Assembly: GCF_009684755.1 (NCBI RefSeq)
Contig: NZ_BLBC01000011.1
Span: 62,001 to 126,000 of the forward strand
Length of the DNA: 64,000 nucleotides
Source: Capnocytophaga felis
Lineage (GTDB): Bacteria; Bacteroidota; Bacteroidia; Flavobacteriales; Flavobacteriaceae
Direction of reading: 5' to 3'
The position numbers and the translations under genes were made by a program. This document shows, in pieces, positions 53,545 through 62,857 of this stretch (position 1 is the first letter of the stretch; each line of letters begins with the position of its first letter). Below the pieces are notes generated by a model. The model was not told the origin of the DNA, did no database searches, and was given only the letters and a program-made list of their open reading frames with translations.

Positions 53545-54276
53545 TTAGAAATCGTAATTTCCCAAAAGGGAAGGATGACTGTTTAAAAATTTTTCGATGA
53601 ATGTTTTGGCGTGTCGGCAGGCGTTTTCTAAATCTTCGCCTTTTGCTAAATAACTGGCAATAGCACTCGACAGCACACAACCTGAGCCGTGTTTGGGCGG
53701 GCAATCGGTTTGCGAGGGCAAGAGTTTTATTTTCTGCTCACCAATGTGCAAAATATCTTCTCCCTTTTCGGCTTTATGTCCGCCTTTTTGGTAAATCGCC
53801 GTTTGCAAATTGTTGAGCACCCCCATTTCCGACAAAAATTCAAATTCCGGTTGATTGGGTGTTATCAGATTGATTTCCAAAAGGGTTTCGCTAAGTAACG
53901 ACGGATTTTCTACGGAAAAGAAAGTGCGTCCCGAACTGCTTTTGAGTACCGTATCCCACACAATGGGTAGTTTTTTGTCTTTGTTGCGAATGGTTTTTAC
54001 AATTTCCGACAAAAAAACAGTATTGGGCACGATGCCTATTTTTACACAACGCACCGCGTAACGATCGAGCAGGGTTTCAACCGCCTCTACCACTTCCGCT
54101 ATCGGAAGCCATTGCAATTTTCGGAAAGTATCTTCGGTTTGTAAAGTAAGAGCGGTAAGCACCGACAACCCTTGTACGGAAAGTCGTTCAAAGGTTTTGC
54201 TATCGGCAAGCACGCCCGCACCTCCCGAGGGGTCAAAGCCCGCAATGCTCATTACAAAAGGTCGGTTTGTTTGCAT
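53545..54276 (-). CDS. thiD: Hydroxymethylpyrimidine (phosphate) kinase
   Basis: The ATG at 54276 gives 243 residues (MQTNRPFVMSIAGFDPSGGA). ThiD phosphorylates HMP twice to HMP pyrophosphate. Ribokinase-fold motifs: IAGFDPSGGAGVLADSKTFE near residues 11-30, ALTLQTEDTF near 43-52, LITPNQPEFEFL near 139-150 and the anion-hole motif PPKHGSGCVLSSAIASYLAK near 194-213. The start overlaps the end of the tenI-like gene by 25 nt. It is encoded as a separate chain rather than as a ThiDE fusion. Confidence 0.95.
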   Translation of the reverse strand: MQTNRPFVMSIAGFDPSGGAGVLADSKTFERLSVQGLSVLTALTLQTEDTFRKLQWLPIAEVVEAVETLLDRYAVRCVKIGIVPNTVFLSEIVKTIRNKDKKLPIVWDTVLKSSSGRTFFSVENPSLLSETLLEINLITPNQPEFEFLSEMGVLNNLQTAIYQKGGHKAEKGEDILHIGEQKIKLLPSQTDCPPKHGSGCVLSSAIASYLAKGEDLENACRHAKTFIEKFLNSHPSLLGNYDF

Positions 54277-54851
54277 AATCGGTAATTTTTTAGCGGATGA
54301 TTTCCTTGCCACACAAAGCCCAAAAGAGCGATTCCATCAATGGGTTCACTTGCCAAAAGGTATAAGTTTTCGGCAGAAATTCCCCCCAAGGCGATAAGCT
54401 CGGTAGCGGTATTGGTTCGCTGTTTTAATTCTTGAAAAACATTTTGCTTGATACCATACCCTTGTTTGGAAATACTCGCAAAAACAGGACTTAAAAAGGC
54501 GTATTGCCAAGTATCGTCCAACAGATTAAACGCGTCCATCGAATGCACCGAAGTAGAAAGCGAAAAGTGATTTTTGTACCTTTTATAAGCTTTATTTTTT
54601 CGGTCGTTTTCGGAAAAGTGAAGCCGCTGAATGCCTAACTTTTCCGCCAAGTGATGATAAGAATGCAAAACCAATCTACTTCGGTGTATTTTATCTATAG
54701 CTTCGATGTAGTCAAGCATCATTTTTTCCGTAAACTGCGGTTTGCGGATGTGAAAACAATCCAACCCTTCGTTCAAAAGACCATTCACCCAATAGGTTTC
54801 ATCGGGATAGACTTTTTCAGGAGAAATAATGATGTTTTTTAGTGGAGACAT
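54252..54851 (-). CDS. ThiE/TenI-family protein (second thiamin-phosphate-synthase-like gene)
   Basis: A 199-residue TIM-barrel protein of the ThiE/TenI family: GLDCFHIRKPQFTEKMMLDY near residues 29-48, SRLVLHSYHHLAEKLGIQRL, HFSENDRKNK, STSVHSMDAF near 98-107, YAFLSPVFASISKQGYG near 116-132, and LIALGGISAENL near 152-163. Residues that bind the HMP pyrophosphate in true ThiE (DxxHLGQxD) are replaced here by HFSENDR, so thiazole tautomerase (TenI) or an unknown role is likelier than thiamin-phosphate synthesis. It lies 11 nt after thiC, the usual position in Bacteroidota operons. Confidence 0.85.
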   Translation of the reverse strand: MSPLKNIIISPEKVYPDETYWVNGLLNEGLDCFHIRKPQFTEKMMLDYIEAIDKIHRSRLVLHSYHHLAEKLGIQRLHFSENDRKNKAYKRYKNHFSLSTSVHSMDAFNLLDDTWQYAFLSPVFASISKQGYGIKQNVFQELKQRTNTATELIALGGISAENLYLLASEPIDGIALLGFVWQGNHPLKNYRLCKQTDLL

Positions 54852-54862
54852 TTCCTTTCGTT

Positions 54863-56937
<2,075 letters not shown>

Positions 56938-57141
56938 CTATCCCCCTTGTGTAGCAGTGATGATAAGCACATTGTCTGAAGTGTTTACAAGCGTTGCCGT
57001 CCATTGCTCTTTGGCAATTACTTTTCCGTTGAGGGCAACGGCGATACCGTTGATTTTTCCGCTGGTAAACGAAAGCACCAATTCCTCCAACAGAGGTTGT
57101 TTTTCAAAATGTACCGATTGATTGTTGATAGTAATTTCCAT
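56938..57141 (-). CDS. thiS: Sulfur-carrier protein ThiS
   Basis: A 67-residue ubiquitin-like protein that ends in the essential Gly-Gly (ITATQGG). It carries sulfur as a C-terminal thiocarboxylate for the thiazole ring, after activation by ThiF. The beta-grasp pattern is clear: MEITINNQSVHFEKQPLLEE, INGIAVALNGKVIAKEQW, NTSDNVLIITATQGG. It is the first gene of the operon and lies about 100 nt downstream of the TPP riboswitch, so the whole pathway is under thiamin control. Confidence 0.95.
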   Translation of the reverse strand: MEITINNQSVHFEKQPLLEELVLSFTSGKINGIAVALNGKVIAKEQWTATLVNTSDNVLIITATQGG

Positions 57142-57242
57142 TTCCGATTGTTTTTAGATGAAAAGAAACGATTTTTGAACTTCGGAAATGTTTTCAGAAA
57201 TATCTATTGAAAGCTATTTCAAAAAGAAGCTATTTTTTTCAC

Positions 57243-57331
57243 TTATTCCCTACGCTATTATGAAATAGATCAGGTTCAAAGGGTAAAATCTCAGCCTGTA
57301 CAAAATACAGACACCCCCAAAGTTTGGGGGC
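57243..57331 (-). promoter_or_regulatory. TPP riboswitch (THI element)
   Basis: On the minus strand, the conserved THI-box segments appear in order: GGGGGTGTC, GGCTGAGATTTTACCC, TTTGAACCTGATC and GCGTAGGGAA. Helices P2-P5 can be drawn. It lies between a good -7 box (57331-57338) and thiS. High TPP should lower expression of the eight-gene operon. The 5' edge overlaps a CCCCCAA-N-TTGGGGG palindrome (57314-57330) that could compete with the aptamer. Confidence 0.95.
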
Positions 57332-57338
57332 AAAGATA
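57331..57338 (-). promoter_or_regulatory. -7 box of the thi operon
   Basis: TATCTTTG on the minus strand, directly before the riboswitch; TTGC lies about 22 bp further upstream as a weak -33. Confidence 0.7.
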
Positions 57339-57496
57339 TACTTTTTTTTAGAAATTTTAAGCAATAATGAAAAATAATTGTTTTTTTGTTATAATATTTT
57401 TATGATTTTGCGGATAGAAGATGGTTTGGGAGGAACTTAAATTAATGATATCTTTTGGAATTAGGATAAGAGTTGGATAATCATATCTTTCAACAA

Positions 57497-57524
57497 AAAA
57501 AGCCATCTTTTAAGATGACTTTTT
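57497..57524 (-). terminator. Terminator of small lipoprotein gene
   Basis: 13-bp stem with one mismatch (AAAAAGCCATCTT / AAGATGACTTTTT) followed by T-rich sequence. Confidence 0.65.
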
Positions 57525-57571
57525 AGGATAATAAACTGATTGTTTTTGGAGCTTTATCACTCATTTTTTTG

Positions 57572-57651
57572 TTTTAAGATAAGAGTACTTAAATCAGCGA
57601 CTTTTCTTTAATTTTAAAGTAAGAGTACTTAAATCAGCAACTTTAGTGGAA
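57572..57651. repeat. 40-bp tandem duplication at the 3' end of the lipoprotein gene
   Basis: Units 57572-57611 and 57612-57651 both contain AAGAGTACTTAAATCAGC. As 40 is not a multiple of three, the duplication shifts the frame and places the present stop codon within the second unit. Confidence 0.75.
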
Positions 57652-58019
57652 GGAAATTCAATAGAAACATGACCGATACTTTTTCCCTCTTCTGGCTTGT
57701 AACCTAAATAATAATCTTTCCAATACAGCGTTCCGTCAGTAGTTTTTACTTCATAGAGGGCAGAGTAATAATTGTCATTCGGAGGTGTATTGCTTCCTGC
57801 TACGGGTTGCGGGTAAGTAATCTCGACTTCAATATCTACATAGCCTGCTTGGGAATTTACTGAAATAGTTTCAACTTTCCAACCGTCAGTATTGGTGGCG
57901 ATAGGTTTAGGGGCATTTTGGTTAGGATTCTGATTTTCATCATTGTTACTGCTACCTGAGCAATTTACAAAAAAGATTGTAAGAGCAAAAATTGATAGTA
58001 ATTTTGATAAACGATTCAT
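57594..58019 (-). CDS. Small lipoprotein of unknown function
   Basis: A 141-residue lipoprotein (MNRLSKLLSIFALTIFFVNC, acylated Cys20) with a flexible Ser/Asn/Pro-rich tether (SGSSNNDENQNPNQNAPKP) and a compact beta-rich domain (VETISVNSQAGYVDIEVEIT, YYSALYEVKTTDGTLYWKDY, IGHVSIEFPSTKVADLSTL). No family recognised. The C-terminus has been altered by a 40-bp tandem duplication; the older ending probably read KVADLSTLILKQKNE. Its promoter has a -7 box (58048-58055) and an Fnr/FixK-like palindrome (58078-58093) in place of a -33 box, so it is probably activated by a Crp/Fnr protein. Confidence 0.78.
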   Translation of the reverse strand: MNRLSKLLSIFALTIFFVNCSGSSNNDENQNPNQNAPKPIATNTDGWKVETISVNSQAGYVDIEVEITYPQPVAGSNTPPNDNYYSALYEVKTTDGTLYWKDYYLGYKPEEGKSIGHVSIEFPSTKVADLSTLTLKLKKSR

Positions 58020-58047
58020 TTTTAATTGATTTAATAGATTAACTCTG

Positions 58048-58055
58048 CAAAGGTA
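58048..58055 (-). promoter_or_regulatory. -7 box of small lipoprotein gene
   Basis: TACCTTTG on the minus strand, 28 nt before the ATG at 58019; no -33 element is seen. Confidence 0.6.
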
Positions 58056-58077
58056 TGGAAGCTCTTTAAGTTAATTA

Positions 58078-58093
58078 CTTGACCTAAGTCAAG
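58078..58093. promoter_or_regulatory. Fnr/FixK-type operator TTGAC-N4-GTCAA
   Basis: CTTGACCTAAGTCAAG is a perfect 6-bp-arm palindrome of the Crp/Fnr-superfamily type. Its centre is about 42-44 bp upstream of the start site implied by the -7 box, the class II activator position. Confidence 0.6.
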
Positions 58094-58096
58094 AAA

Positions 58097-58156
58097 TCAC
58101 TTTTTCCTAATTCGGCTTAAAGTAGAATCGGTAATTCCTAAGAAACTGACAGTGTG
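58097..58156 (-). pseudogene. 3' fragment of a Crp/Fnr gene
   Basis: The minus strand encodes HTVSFLGITDSTLSRIRKK and a stop, nearly the same as the last residues of the intact regulator at 59196-59765 (ASFLGITDSTLSRIRKLK). Nothing else of the gene remains upstream. It marks an old duplication or deletion. Confidence 0.75.
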
Positions 58157-58261
58157 TTTTTTGAATCCGATTTTGTCAAATTCAAAGCCTAAAGTTTTAT
58201 AGTGTTTTTTTAACTTTCCATTATAACAAAAGTGTTGTGCATTTGCATTATATAGTCATTA

Positions 58262-59095
58262 TTATGGAAAATCTCGTTGTGGTGAGTCATAGTGTCCTGA
58301 TATCATTCGATAATAGCGTTCAAAGTCACCTTCATTATACTTTGATCCTGTTTCTAAATTATAATAATGAGTGTAGTTATCTTCTCGTAATTCGATTATT
58401 ATTTCTCCATTAGGAAGACGAATAATATTTGCGTTTTCTCCAGTACTGTAATTCAATTTGAATACTTGTATTATTTTATCTTTTTCAAATAATAGTTCAT
58501 TTAATTCTGCTATTTGTTTGCGAGAATTACTATATTGTTGTTCAAAGTTTTTCATTTCGGTTGAGGCGATTTCTTTTTGTTTTTCAAGTTCCTCTCTCAA
58601 TTTGGAAAGAAGTTCTTCATATCTTTCTTTTTCTTTATCTAAATTTGTCTCTAGTTCTCTTATTTTACTTTGAAGAGTTTCGACCATTTTGTTGTGATTG
58701 TTTCTTTCTCTAAAATCAGTCTTTGCTTCTTCCAATTTGATTTCTTCAATAGCCAATTCTCTTTGATTTTCAATAGATTGTTTTTGTTTGTTTATTAAAA
58801 TACTGTTTCTCTTAATTAGTGGATATTTTAATAAAACATCAACTAATAGGTTTAAATAAGGTAAAGCTAAAACATAAAAAATGGTTGAAAAAATAGGATA
58901 AACAAATAGAAAACAAATGCTAGAAAAATTACTCTGAATATATTCTATTTTTTCTTCAATTATTTTTGGAGAAAAAATTATAAATAATATAGGTTTCCAA
59001 TTAAATATAATCCAAGATGTTAAAAAGGCTCCAATAATAGGATTTTTGACTCTTTCTTCTGTTGTTCTAAATAAAGATTGTATAAACTCTTTCAT
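58262..59095 (-). CDS. Membrane-anchored coiled-coil protein of unknown function
   Basis: A 277-residue protein in three parts. Residues 1-95 hold a short amphipathic start (MKEFIQSLFRTTEERVKNPI) and two or three hydrophobic helices (IGAFLTSWIIFNWKPILFII, SICFLFVYPIFSTIFYVLAL). Residues about 100-210 form a long Glu/Lys-rich coiled coil (ETLQSKIRELETNLDKEKER, YEELLSKLREELEKQKEIAS). Residues 215-277 form a small beta-rich domain (ANIIRLPNGEIIIELREDNY, YYNLETGSKYNEGDFERYYR). I remember the EERxKNPIIGAFxxSWIIFNWKP start from unnamed proteins in diverse bacteria, which suggests a mobile accessory gene. It is a single gene beside Crp/Fnr genes. Function unknown. Confidence 0.75.
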   Translation of the reverse strand: MKEFIQSLFRTTEERVKNPIIGAFLTSWIIFNWKPILFIIFSPKIIEEKIEYIQSNFSSICFLFVYPIFSTIFYVLALPYLNLLVDVLLKYPLIKRNSILINKQKQSIENQRELAIEEIKLEEAKTDFRERNNHNKMVETLQSKIRELETNLDKEKERYEELLSKLREELEKQKEIASTEMKNFEQQYSNSRKQIAELNELLFEKDKIIQVFKLNYSTGENANIIRLPNGEIIIELREDNYTHYYNLETGSKYNEGDFERYYRMISGHYDSPQRDFP

Positions 59096-59120
59096 ATTAT
59101 TTGATTATATTATGATTTTG

Positions 59121-59128
59121 CAAAAGTA
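59121..59128 (-). promoter_or_regulatory. -7 box of membrane coiled-coil gene
   Basis: TACTTTTG on the minus strand, 26 nt before the ATG at 59095. Confidence 0.5.
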
Positions 59129-59195
59129 CAAACTGCCTTTGTTTTAACTATGTGTAAGTGGTTTATTTTCAGCGTTATGGATGTAAAATAAAAAA

Positions 59196-59765
59196 TCACT
59201 TCAATTTCCTAATTCTGCTTAAAGTAGAATCAGTGATGCCTAAGAAACTGGCGATGTATTTCAGAGGTACTTCGTGAATGGTTTTGGGTTTTTCGTGTAT
59301 GAGTTTTTGATAGCGTTGTTCGGCACTAAGGGTTTTCAAATCCAGCATTCGGGTTTCGGAGAGAAAGAGTTCGCGTGTCATCCAGTAGCGTCCCCATTCA
59401 CGAAAGGAGGGCATTGTATGATAAAGTTCTTGCACCGTATCCCAATGGAAACGCCAGATTTTACAATCGGTAACCGTTTCCAAAAATTCGGGCGAGGGCA
59501 TTCTGCCAAAAAAAGAAAGCGTTTCTATGGCTAATTCATTTTCAAAGAAAAGTCGGGTGGTGATTTCTTTGTTGTCTGAATCAAAGGTGTAGGTACGCAT
59601 TACGCCTTTTTCGATGATATAATTTTCATTGGAGATTTCGCCTTGTTTTAAGATGATAGTCCCCTTAGGAACTTCCCAATATTGGTGTTTTTGGGCAAGT
59701 ATGTTGAGTTCTTCAGTAGTAAGTTCCGAAGGCTGATAAAAGTTTGTAAATAAAGAAATATCCAT
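59196..59765 (-). CDS. Crp/Fnr family transcriptional regulator (copy B)
   Basis: A 189-residue regulator with a cyclic-nucleotide-binding-like domain at about residues 20-110 (YWEVPKGTIILKQGEISNEN, YIIEKGVMRTYTFDSDNKEI), dimer helix about 115-145 (MPSFREWGRYWMTRELFLSE) and C-terminal HTH VPLKYIASFLGITDSTLSRI. No Fnr-type cysteine cluster is seen. It shares organisation and many residues with copy A at 44775-45359. A fragment of a close relative sits 1.1 kb downstream. It has a good promoter (59850-59879). It is a candidate to bind the TTGAC-N4-GTCAA site at 58078-58093, and its divergent neighbour is a zinc-type exporter. Confidence 0.88.
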   Translation of the reverse strand: MDISLFTNFYQPSELTTEELNILAQKHQYWEVPKGTIILKQGEISNENYIIEKGVMRTYTFDSDNKEITTRLFFENELAIETLSFFGRMPSPEFLETVTDCKIWRFHWDTVQELYHTMPSFREWGRYWMTRELFLSETRMLDLKTLSAEQRYQKLIHEKPKTIHEVPLKYIASFLGITDSTLSRIRKLK

Positions 59766-59849
59766 TTTTTAACGCTTAAATATTGTTGAAAGTGCTTGTA
59801 AAGACCAGTTTTGGGACATAAAAAACCGCTTTGTAAAGCTCTAAAATAA

Positions 59850-59879
59850 CAAAAATATCTTTTTTTAAGAAAAAACAAA
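59850..59879 (-). promoter_or_regulatory. Promoter of Crp/Fnr copy B
   Basis: TTTG (59879-59876), 18-bp spacer, TATTTTTG (59857-59850) on the minus strand. The leader would be about 80 nt. Confidence 0.65.
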
Positions 59880-60057
59880 ATTTTTATTCTCTATAAAAGT
59901 TTGCGAACTAAAGACTTTCGTTGTAAATAGTTGAAAATTATACCTATACAGTTATATCGTAAATAAGAGTGTCTTTTCAATGATAAAATATGTTTCTTAT
60001 CTTATTTATATCTGCTTATTTCCACTTGTTTAACGTGATTTGTAATCCGAAAAACAG

Positions 60058-60065
60058 TACCTTTG
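60058..60065 (+). promoter_or_regulatory. -7 box of cation exporter gene
   Basis: TACCTTTG matches TAnnTTTG, 50 nt before the ATG at 60115. Confidence 0.5.
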
Positions 60066-60114
60066 CAGAGAGAAACAAAAACCGATTGAAACAACAAACT
60101 AAAAATTTAAAGCA

Positions 60115-61029
60115 ATGGAACATTCACACGAAGGACACAGTCATAGCGTGGCGAGTTTGGAGAACATCAACCGAGCTTTTTATATCGGTATCGGGCTGAA
60201 TTTAGTGTACACGATTATTGAATTTGTAGTAGGTTTCCGCATAAATTCCTTGGCACTGATTTCGGATGCGAGTCACAACCTGAGCGATGTTGCCAGTTTG
60301 GTCATTTCGCTTGTCGGACTGAAATTAACGCAGAAAGCAGCCACGTATTCATTCACTTACGGATACAAAAAAGCCTCTATTCTGGCATCGCTCATCAATG
60401 CGGTACTGTTGGTATATATCGCCGTGAAAATCATCGTTGAGGTTATCGAACGCTTTGACGAACCGCCCGAAATGACGGGTGATATGATTATTGTAACAGC
60501 TACTATCGGGGTTATTATCAATGCCTTATCGGCTTTTCTTTTCTACAAAGGACAAAAGCACGATATCAATGTAAAAGGAGCTTTTTTGCATCTGTTGGTA
60601 GATGCTTTGGTATCGGTCGGGGTGATTGTATCGGGGGTAATTATCCATTTCACGGGTTGGGACATTGCCGACGTGCTGACGAGTTTGGTCGTTGCGGTGG
60701 TAATTTTGATTTCCACTTGGAATTTGCTTTCCGAAAGTGTGAAACTTATTCTTGATGGCGTTCCTCAGAGCATAAAAGTGGATAAAATAAAGCAACTTAT
60801 AGCGCAACACCCGAAAATTTGTTCGGTACATCACATTCACATTTGGGCATTGAGTAGCTTGGAAAATGCACTTACGGCACATTTAGTGGTTGAGGACGAT
60901 ATTACTTTTGAAGAAATTGACACAATAAAAAAAGAAATTAAACATACTCTTCAACACGAACATATCGGACACGCTACCTTTGAAATAGAACTTTCAAAAA
61001 TGAAATGCAAGTGTGGTGATTGTCATTGA
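60115..61029 (+). CDS. Cation diffusion facilitator (CzcD/ZitB-type zinc exporter)
   Basis: A 304-residue proton-coupled metal exporter of the inner membrane. The His-rich N-terminus (MEHSHEGHSHS) is followed by six helices. The zinc-site pairs are SDASHNLSD in helix 2 near residues 55-63 and HLLVDALVS in helix 5 near 161-169, which fits the HxxxD / DxxxD signature for Zn (with Cd or Co). The C-terminal cytosolic domain has ICSVHHIHIWALSS near 240-253 with the regulatory metal ligands, and the chain ends in CKCGDCH, an extra Cys/His cluster. It is monocistronic, with a -7 box. Rubble follows. Confidence 0.94.
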   Translation: MEHSHEGHSHSVASLENINRAFYIGIGLNLVYTIIEFVVGFRINSLALISDASHNLSDVASLVISLVGLKLTQKAATYSFTYGYKKASILASLINAVLLVYIAVKIIVEVIERFDEPPEMTGDMIIVTATIGVIINALSAFLFYKGQKHDINVKGAFLHLLVDALVSVGVIVSGVIIHFTGWDIADVLTSLVVAVVILISTWNLLSESVKLILDGVPQSIKVDKIKQLIAQHPKICSVHHIHIWALSSLENALTAHLVVEDDITFEEIDTIKKEIKHTLQHEHIGHATFEIELSKMKCKCGDCH

Positions 61030-61264
61030 TAGAGTGAGCATAATATTCGAAGTGCTGAAAAGGAAAAGCTAAGATATTTTTAATAGAAGGAAACCTACAG
61101 ACAGCCTACGATAGCCACAAAACAGATTTTTATTCTGTATATTATTGGGCTTGAGAAGTTGCTGCCATCGTAAAAATTTTGAAGTTGGATGACAGTGCTT
61201 TTAAAGACAATCCCTACTACCCTTACGATATAGAGTATTGCTAGGATAAATTAAAATAATATTT
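61030..61264 (+). pseudogene. Remnants of small immunity-like gene(s)
   Basis: Broken frames are visible, for example AAIVKILKLDDSAFKDNPYYP ending DIEYC-stop near 61160-61243, with stops and shifts between. The LDDSAFKDNPYY type recalls small proteins of polymorphic-toxin immunity families, but I cannot name it. No intact frame exists. Confidence 0.4.
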
Positions 61265-61687
61265 ATGGAATTTTTACAAACAGAACAAAAGCTTACATTA
61301 GCTGATATTGATAATTTTGAAATGAAAATCGGACTAAAACTTCCGCAGGATTTTAAAGAACACTATCTAAAATTCAACGGAGGCTATCCTTCTTTCGAAT
61401 ATGTAAAAGGGGTAAGAAATGTTTTTACGATAAATAGTTTTGATTCAATTAAATACGGAATACTCCCCATAGAAAAACTAATAGATGACTTTAAAGAGAG
61501 TGGTGTAGATTTTAATAATAAAATTCCTTTTGCAAATGATAATGGCGATAATATCTTCTTAATTTCATTAGATGACTCAGATTATGGCAAGGTTTATATC
61601 ATTGAATCGGAATTTTTGGAAGATAAGAATTTTATTTTAGTTTCTGAGTCTTTTACGGATTTTATGAATTCTTTTTTTAATGAATGA
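61265..61687 (+). CDS. SMI1/KNR4 (SUKH) family immunity-type protein
   Basis: A 140-residue cytosolic protein of the SUKH superfamily: LTLADIDNFEMKIGLKLPQD near residues 10-30, FKEHYLKFNGGYPSFEYVKG near 31-50, then IPFANDNGDNIFLISLDDSD near 88-107 and the end SESFTDFMNSFF. The LP-x-FK-x-Y-L-x-NGG signature is diagnostic. In bacteria most stand-alone SUKH proteins are immunity proteins against contact-dependent or polymorphic nuclease toxins. No toxin gene is seen, but decayed immunity-like frames lie on both sides, as in the variable tail of a polymorphic-toxin locus. Confidence 0.88.
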   Translation: MEFLQTEQKLTLADIDNFEMKIGLKLPQDFKEHYLKFNGGYPSFEYVKGVRNVFTINSFDSIKYGILPIEKLIDDFKESGVDFNNKIPFANDNGDNIFLISLDDSDYGKVYIIESEFLEDKNFILVSESFTDFMNSFFNE

Positions 61688-61740
61688 TTTTTTTGAATAA
61701 TACCATCAAAAAGTTTATAACTTTGATATTGTGGTAATGA

Positions 61741-61921
61741 AAACTATTATGTAGGCAAAGATGATTTGGTGCATAATGGGTACAAAGAAGCATTAGATAA
61801 TATCGACTTTAAAGACAATACTTATCACCTTCAATACGGAACATTTAGACAAAAATTCTGTTAAATTTGTCATCGAAAATGTAGAAAAAATCAAACAAGA
61901 AATCAAAATTATTTTTTTTAG
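61741..61921 (+). pseudogene. Frameshifted immunity-like gene remnant
   Basis: One frame reads ENYYVGKDDLVHNGYKEALD NIDFKDNTYHLQY and the next, +1-shifted, continues HLDKNSVKFVIENVEKIKQE IKIIF (each shown in two parts). The two join at about 61840 into a sensible helical protein end, so a frameshift has destroyed the gene. The family is not recognised. Confidence 0.5.
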
Positions 61922-62050
61922 GCGGATTTGTTGTATATCATAGCTTATTTTCAATTTTTTAATAAAATAGGATAGAAAATGAACGTGATTTTGTATTTTT
62001 GAAATTGAATTCGTCCTGGCTTTTTGAAAACAAACAAGGAATTTCAATTT

Positions 62051-62638
62051 ATGAGATGCGTTTTGACTATGCAAAATAATGATTATAAGCGTTTTGCTAA
62101 TCAAATTGAGAGTCTTCTGCCAAAAATAAGAGACAAATACGGCGTTATTTGGTCTTTGGAGGCGAGGTCTTTGAGTGCTTTGCTTCATTACTATAATACA
62201 TTAGGAAATGATGAAAAAGTCTCCGAATTAGAAAAAGAAATTCTAAATTTTGTCCAAATCCATCGAAATTTAAAATTTGAAATTGACGACTATAAAATAT
62301 TGGTTTTCTTTATCTCGGATATGCTAAACATATATGGTTTTCATCATTTGTCGCATCGTATTCAAGAAAAATATGTTTTTAAAGAATCGCCAAGTATTTT
62401 ATGGGAAAATGGGTATGAAGAAGCCGTTAAAATAGTAAAGAGCTTGACCTTATTTTATCAGGAAGATTATACGGAGTCAAAAAAAATATTTCAAACCATC
62501 GATGTAAATAAATTAAATTTTGATTTCAAAAAATATTTTAAGATTCAATATCTTCTATTGGCTTTGGGTTTTTGTCCTCAAAATAACAACACAAAACGCC
62601 ATAAAATCAGAAAGCAATTTAAGGGGGTTAAAATGTAA
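62051..62638 (+). CDS. Helical repeat-like protein of unknown function, N-terminus probably frameshifted
   Basis: From the ATG at 62051, 195 residues are open (a TTG at 62024 would give 204). The protein is all-helical with TPR-like pairing (ANQIESLLPKIRDKYGVIWS, LSALLHYYNTLGNDEKVSEL, AVKIVKSLTLFYQEDYTESK). It ends in a basic tail. In another frame just upstream, ERDFVFLKLNSSWLFENKQG and ISIYEMRFDYAK read like genuine protein and stop at 62083, exactly where the open frame becomes convincing (NNDYKRFANQIES). This suggests the true gene spans both frames with a one-base loss near 62075. It may thus be a pseudogene within the immunity-like cluster. Confidence 0.5.
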   Translation: MRCVLTMQNNDYKRFANQIESLLPKIRDKYGVIWSLEARSLSALLHYYNTLGNDEKVSELEKEILNFVQIHRNLKFEIDDYKILVFFISDMLNIYGFHHLSHRIQEKYVFKESPSILWENGYEEAVKIVKSLTLFYQEDYTESKKIFQTIDVNKLNFDFKKYFKIQYLLLALGFCPQNNNTKRHKIRKQFKGVKM

Positions 62639-62750
62639 TGTACAAAAAGATATAATATAAAAAAGGCCGAAAAAGCCTTAAAAATAAGGGAGTTACAACC
62701 AAAAAAGCCCGAAAATGAAAACAAAACCAAATGTACAACAATTACTATTA

Positions 62751-62843
62751 ACTACCATTTAATTACCATTTAAAAAGCCCAAAATTACCATATAATTTGC
62801 TGTAACTACTATTACGGAGTACAAAGGTACTAAAAACTACCAT
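62751..62843 (+). repeat. Four iteron-like A[CT]TACCAT repeats
   Basis: ACTACCAT (62751-62758), ATTACCAT (62762-62769), ATTACCAT (62784-62791) and ACTACCAT (62836-62843), all in the same orientation. The spacings are 11, 22 and 52 bp from start to start, that is near one, two and five helical turns. Confidence 0.6.
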
Positions 62844-62857
62844 AAACCCAGTAAAAC

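Noticed and set aside
53543-53704. 54-residue N-terminal extension of thiE
   Set aside because: It lies wholly within thiD in another frame; the ATG at 53542 gives the standard ThiE length.
59990-60199. 69-codon frame overlapping the start of the cation exporter
   Set aside because: It overlaps the exporter's promoter and coding region in another frame and has no recognisable features after the first hydrophobic residues.
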